A DNA stretch of 64,000 nucleotides. It comes from Dillenia suffruticosa. Its lineage: Eukaryota; Streptophyta; Magnoliopsida; Dilleniales; Dilleniaceae. Position 1 is the stretch's first letter. Every line of letters starts with the position of its first letter. The notes below the pieces were generated by a model. That model saw only the letters and a list, made by a program, of their open reading frames with translations. It was not told the origin of the DNA and made no database searches. The position numbers were made by a program, and so were the translations under genes. This document shows positions 58,244 to 64,000 of the stretch, in pieces. The DNA lies in contig JAVTVX010000009.1 in NCBI GenBank assembly GCA_033439265.1, positions 981,609 through 1,045,608 on the forward strand. Direction: 5' to 3'.

Positions 58244-61200
58244 TCAGTTACCTGCTCTCTTCAAGTAGGCTAATAACCCTAAGCCAGCAGCAAGAGCAGC
58301 CCCTGCTGCAACAGCACTGTACGCAGTCGCCCATGCTTCATATTGAGCATAATCCATGTCTCCGTGGCTACCCTTTCTACGACCTCCCTTGCCAGAATAA
58401 TCCAGATAAAGTCGTAAACCCTGTCAAGCATCACCAATCAAGACATACAATTTTGCTAAACTTGACCGGTTCCTTAAAATTTGATGAATATCATTGTTTA
58501 GAAGCACAAATTAAATGGATAAATGTTGGGCAAATGCAACATGTCACAGCCAAGAACTAAGTAATGTACATACATGATAGGAAGCAACTGTCATAGTTAT
58601 TACTAGGTATACTTGATTTATCTTCTGAACAAATGCACTACTAGTGAACAAATATCCTACCTTCCAACCGGCCAACCTTGCATGATCAACAGCTGCAACA
58701 AGATCACCATCTGAGGCAAGTACAACTTTATCATGGTCTTCGTCTTCATACTGAAAAACAATTCACCAGTAAACATGAAATTGAGGTAAAATAGAAAACT
58801 TGGGAAAAGATCATAACCCAAGATTCTGTAGTTGCAGTACAAACCAAAATATGAGGCAGATTGTTTCGGTCAATGTCATCCCCTAGTCTCTGAAGAATTG
58901 CAGCTATAAGATCTGCCAAATTCCGGGTATCTGCTTGCAAAAATAGCAATCCAGGAATCCAGTTATTAAACATCCCTTTGAGAGTCCAGCAGTTGTCCAT
59001 CAGATGAATTATATAAAGATTATGGGAGAAAGTGCAATGGTAGATGCATAATTCAGAAGTTTCCAGCTGCATCTGCTTCCAGATCATGAGAATGCTAACA
59101 TACTATCTAACCAAGTGTCAAACTAAAAACTTCGTTTCAATAAAAATTATCATTTTCATCTGAGAGTCATATAGATAATAATGAAGATCCATACAAGGAA
59201 AGCTCCTGAGGGCAGCCAACTAATAAGCAGAACAAGTAGCATACCGCAATTGAACCTGTGCATTCGCCCCTTCTTGTCTTCAATTTTAAAACCGAAGGTA
59301 TTAGGCCTGCCTGATGAAGGGAAGGTAGTAGATCTTGGTTCTGTTCCTTCAGAAAGCAATTTCAAGGAACCCTCACTACAGCATCAGCAGTATACAAAAG
59401 TCAATTTATATACCTTAAGAGATCAAAATATAACATCAGAGAAAAACCAACTTTTATAACCTCCGTGTCTCTTCGTCATCATCTGTAGGTCCTAAAGCCA
59501 TAGCTGAATCCCAAAATTTCTGCATCATAGAGCTTGCAGCCTCATTCGTCACTCCAGCAGTATTTCCAACCTGGTCAAATTTTGCAACATAGTGAGATTA
59601 TTTCATTCCCCAGAATAAAATCATTACACTTACACAAATGAAATAGATAACCAGCATTGTCAAAAAAATCTTGATTGCCACAGTTGAGGAAAAGGAATCT
59701 CTAGATTTTCTTACCGCAGGTAAATTGGAGATAATTTACACAACAATTAATAAAGAAACTCGATACCAATATTCATTTCATCATTCAAGTCAGACATTCA
59801 ATAAACCCTAATGCCCAAATATAATGGAAATGCCAACAAAATAAATAAGGAAATAAGATCAAACTACAACCTATGAGAAATTAGAGATAAACTAACAAGA
59901 GAATATTCTCAAACCCTAAGAACCAATTGACTTATAACATATCCTGAATCAACTTTAAATTCAAACAGCTCAAAATAGAAATCTACATGAATTACTTTGG
60001 TCCTAGTAATCATTATACATTTTCTCAAAAAAAAAAAGGGTAATCATTACATTTGCTAGTTGAAATGACAAATGAGGGTCCTACAAGGATCAGTAGAGGA
60101 GACAGAATGTACTTGGAGAAGTACAAAATGGTTACAATATGATTTAGTCTGCCAGTCCTCGTATTCATGGTTTGCACATCATAAGACATTCTTTATTTTG
60201 TCAGCTTCAATGGACAACAGCCCAGTGGTCAACCAATAAGTTTTGAACCCTGGCCTATTGTATGGCCAAGATTCTGAGATTTCCTGCTCTCCGGTTTTAA
60301 GAGCAAAAAAAACTTGAAAAAAAAAAAGGATAGCAGTCCAAGATTCTTATGGTATTGATCAACTCAAACAAACTTAAAATCTATGAAGCTAAGCTTAACA
60401 AAAAAAAAAAAAAAAAAACCACACTCTCGCTCATTTGCAATTTTTGAATTCAACTATATTTGGGACTTCTATATTATTCGGATTAATGGATTACAATGAA
60501 ACTCAAGAAGACTGATCTTAAATAGAAACATAGACCAACCAATTGTGCATCGGCACATAAAAGTTTTGGAAATTCATACTTGATGAAATTTGCTTCTTAT
60601 GCTACAAAAGTAGCATGCATAATCTACTTCAACAGGAAATCTAACCGGTTAGAATTATTCTCCTACAAGATTCAGAACCTGACTTACAGTAGCTACGGCT
60701 GCATGAGTGATATGAATTACATCAACAACAGTGACAACACATCCATCTGCATCCAATTCACAAAACCAAAGTCATGAGAAAACTTTTACTGCAGTCAATG
60801 AAATCTATCCACTACTTTATCTGAAAATTACCTCTATCTACAACAGGAAGGTGTAAAAATTTTCCATCATGCATGGTATGCAAAGCATCAACGATTGGAG
60901 TGTCAATTGTTGCACATTCTGGATTTGGAGTCATGACCTAGAAATCAAGTCAAAAGAATATAACTAGATAAGTAAACTACCATTTTTGCCAATTAGTAAC
61001 AGTAACTATGCAAGCTCTCTTAAAACAAATCTCATAATTCTAATAAAAGACTGATTTTGTCATTTGATGGCCATACATACCTTTTCCACCAGCGTGGACT
61101 CCGGAGGGAGAGTCTGTGCTATCATTCGCATTAAGATATCTTTTGAGCTGACAAGAATTGAGAAAGAGAAGTGGAATTATAAGTTTTCAAGTAGCACAAC

Positions 61201-63114
61201 AACCGACATTCAGGAATGGTTAATTGGGAGAGATATAACACATTTGCACCAATTGTAGCCAGAAAGTCACTTACGTTAGAATTCCACATGGTTTGTTTTC
61301 AATTGTCACAACAGCACAACTTGCTCGAATTTCAAGCATCTTTTGCGTTGCTGCCAGAACTGTGTCAGTAGGTGAGACTGTTACAATCCTAAAAGACATT
61401 AAAACAGTTAAGACTTGAAGGTAAAGTCATAAGGTGAACATTATAATATCACGCACAAAAAGAGGATATTACCTACTTTGAATTCTCTGAAATGATTGTA
61501 GACAAGGATGGGCGGAACATTCTTTCGCGAAGTGTCTCAATGAACGTGTTAGGACCTATGTGTTAAATGCACAAGTAGATAAACAAAAGCATATGTCGTC
61601 AAATCACATTTAAATAATAGAAGATAAGATTCTATCTCTTAAAAAGTGAAAGAGAAAAGGCACAATTGTGACACTACATCCAAGATAAGATGTACAATTC
61701 TCTACCAACCAGAAACAGATGTTCCCCATTGTTTTTCAACACCTTCAACTGCTGCAGCAATAGCTTTACCCTTTTCAGCAGCCCTTTCCATGCGTGCAAT
61801 GGCATCATACAAACATTTTGCTATGTCAAGTAATGCAATTACTTCTCCATTCTCCACGACAGGTAGATGTCTAAATTTTCCTACAGATGCATATAACATG
61901 AATATATTATTAGGCTTCATAGCATTTGAATTCATGGATAAAAAACACAAACACATGACAGTTTTAACAACCTTGGACCATCTTTTGCAGTGCTTCTACC
62001 GCGAGTGTGTCAGAAAGGACAAAAACAGGGTTTCTGGTCATAACTTTAGAAACAGGAGTCTCTTCGAGATTCATTTCACAGGCAATAACTCTCGTTGCTA
62101 TATCCTTCAAGCACAACATATGCAGATATAATCAACATTCCTCATATAACCAAGAGGTAGAACTTCATCAACCAAACCGATGACAAGGTATTCAAGTCAA
62201 ACCTTGTCTGTAAGGATTCCACAAAGTAATGCATTTGAATCAGTCAACAACACGGCATCAACTCTACGAGCAGCCATCCGACGACAAGCCTCAAAAACAG
62301 TGGTGCTCTCAGGCATTGTCAAGGCCTTTGATAGCCGCAGCCGCTTCACTGTGCGCTCTCCCGTGAGTCCCCTAATCCAAACAGATATTTATCAGCTTCA
62401 GTTTGACAGTCTTTCATTTGATCCATCCATGAGTGTGTCAGAGATGTACTTTCAGCATTCTTTACTGCTTATCTCAATAGACCACTAACGCATGCAGTGT
62501 CAGCATCAAAAATATAAAATACCCAATAATAGACTCTTTCAAAATTACTATCATCTATTTAAAAGAAAAACCAAAGCCTTGATTTAAGTATAGCATATTT
62601 TTTACCTCCCACCTGAAGTTGTGATTTAATAAAAGTGAATTCCAACAAAAATTTGTACCTCTCCTAAATCACCATCAAGAAGGAAGTAATTTTTCTTTTC
62701 TTGCTTCAAAAAGTGTTTCTGAAAAGCAAACTCAACATTGATCTTATAACCTAAAACTGGAAACCATTGACCGCGAAACATAATAAAATTGTGGTTTAAT
62801 AACAAAAATAAAATAAATCCCAGAATACACCCTAAAAAGGATTCAAATTTGCAAGACATAAACTCTGAAACTCCAATGAAATTGGAAATGATCCCCCGTA
62901 CAACCCAATCAATGAAAGCTCATCAATAAGAATAAAATGACCTAGAGAAAACAATTAATAGCAAACAAAAGTAACCTTACATGGAACGAGAAGATTGAAA
63001 GGATTTTCGGGCCCCGTCGTTGGAGATTCCATTTTCCCACGTTTTCTTCTTTCCTTGAAACGATGGATTCGACAAGGTCAAGCTTTTCCTCGACGAACCT
63101 CCTTGACTTGTCAT
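58244..63114 (-). CDS. CBSCBSPB: CBS and PB1 domain-containing protein (CBSCBSPB)
   Basis: Fourteen coding exons: 62981-63114, 62203-62371, 61972-62104, 61710-61880, 61477-61555, 61275-61388, 61081-61147, 60832-60937, 60688-60746, 59461-59570, 59245-59375, 58845-58930, 58661-58750 and 58244-58420. All are GT-AG and in frame, giving 541 residues. After a basic Ser-rich N-terminus (MTSQGGSSRKS) come two pairs of CBS motifs: KALTMPESTTVFEACRRM to VMTRNPVFVL and KFRHLPVVENGEVIALLDI, then IVTVSPTDTVLAATQKMLEI to VEKVMTPNPECATIDTPIVD and KFLHLPVVDRDG. A PB1 domain follows (FGFKIEDKKGRMHRFNCG; acidic OPCA part YEDEDHDKVV). The end has an Ala/Gly/Leu-rich helix and KRAGN, a possible membrane tail. 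CBS pairs bind adenosine ligands; function in plants is little known. One acceptor (before 62104) is the weak CTTGAAG. Confidence 0.95.
60195..60332 (+). mobile_element. Possible SINE in an intron of the CBS-PB1 gene
   Basis: CAGCCCAGTGGTCAACCAAT resembles a box A, and TTTTGAACCCTGG about 15 bases later resembles a box B. A-runs follow at about 60305-60330. The boxes are closer than in a typical tRNA-derived promoter and no target duplication was found. It lies in the intron between exons 9 and 10 (59571-60687). Confidence 0.4.
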
Positions 63115-64000
63115 CTCTTGAACAACAACAATCCACAAAAAAAGCAGTGTCAGAATAAAAAAATTTAGCAGTCAACATAAGGGAAAAACTCAAGAACTTA
63201 ACGAACCGTAGTAGGATTCCTCGAATTCGCCGATTAATTGCTGGAAATTCGATTGAGGAATGTGATGAGGCGTTGATTGGAGAGCCACTCGGCCGTCGGT
63301 GGTTGGCGACGGAGAAGAGGAGCCGACCGGCGACGCGCTCTTGCGGAGAGAGGGGGGAGGAGAGGAAACCCTAGAAAATGGGGGGGAGAGAGAGAATTCA
63401 AAACGAAATCTTGATTCGGAGATTCGGACACGTAAGCAAATTTTTAACAGAATAATAGTTGTAGGGTTCCAATTTTAAGGGGGAAGACAAAACCTTTGAA
63501 TTTCCATCAGCTCAGTCAAATAATACTAAAAAAAAAAAATTCTTAATGACAACTTTGCCCTCCGCAAATTCAACATTCCATTGCTTGTCTAGAGGCAAAT
63601 TCGTAATTTTTTAATATAAATTATTTCTGAGTTTAAATTAACTAAATTGAGCTAAATTTTTAATGAGCTTCTATTTATAAAATAATATAATAATAATAAT
63701 AACAACAATAATAGTAAATAAAGGTATGGCCAAATCTTGGAAAAAAATGCAAGAAGATGATATCGTATCCACGCAGCACACTATATTAATTAATATTTAT
63801 ATAAAAATTTTTATATTTTTTATATTTATATATTTTTATATTTAATAAATTATTTATATTTTTAATTCTAATTTTTATTTTATGTTATTTTTTTATAATT
63901 AATGATTACGTATTTGATTATTTTATTATTTATATAAAATAATTAATATTTATATAAAAAATTTTATATTATATATTTACATATTTTTTTATATTTTCGT
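63115..64000. other. 5' UTR and promoter of the CBS-PB1 gene; AT-rich flank
   Basis: Minus-strand leader sequence with GC-richer DNA lies at 63230-63380, including a GA/CT tract, and a TSS is likely near 63400. From 63540 onward the sequence is almost purely A/T, with ATA-type repeats to the window end and no gene. Confidence 0.5.

Noticed and set aside
1..64000. CRISPR arrays, operons or bacterial insertion sequences
   Set aside because: The window is plant nuclear DNA. The regular repeats found (21-bp, 54-bp and 66-bp) are contiguous minisatellites without spacers.

Overview
The window is nuclear DNA of a flowering plant, most likely a dicot. It is AT-rich, with compact genes carrying GT-AG introns, plant-only gene families (DUF3444 J-proteins, CBS-PB1 proteins, nodulin-like MFS carriers, lumenal DUF1499 proteins) and many SINE-sized retroposons. 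I could not name the species.

Ten protein genes are supported, eight of them on the minus strand: SEC61 gamma (1916-2237), an NF-YC histone-fold subunit (14177-14851), a DnaJ/DUF3444 protein (18705-20870), SMAP1-like small acidic protein (26712-26897, +), a nodulin-like MFS carrier (30459-33556), a DUF1499 thylakoid-lumen-type protein (38173-39505), DEAD-box helicase RH21/Prp28 (43634-45727), Mediator subunit MED30 (47415-49772, +), a non-specific phospholipase C (51948-53961) and a 14-exon CBS-PB1 protein (58244-63114). A tRNA-Ser(UGA) lies at 47141-47222. They are housekeeping and regulatory functions (ER translocation, transcription, splicing, COP9/auxin response, lipid signalling, plastid lumen) and do not form one pathway. 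From memory, several of their Arabidopsis homologues are also close neighbours, so this looks like an unfractionated ancestral block.

The accessory part is richer than the genes. From 5.1 to 13.8 kb lie diverged tandem copies of an unidentified sequence. One copy was hit by a tRNA-derived SINE (7402-7567) and by a complete 4.1-kb hAT transposon (7731-11828), both with target-site duplications and both with an empty site visible in the sister copy. The hAT transposase has one in-frame stop in its dimerisation region. At 33975-35180 a GC-rich fold-back element of about 1.2 kb has outer and inner inverted arms. A SINE family in both orientations, a 5'-truncated LINE tail, a 21-bp minisatellite in an intron and several microsatellites fill the rest.
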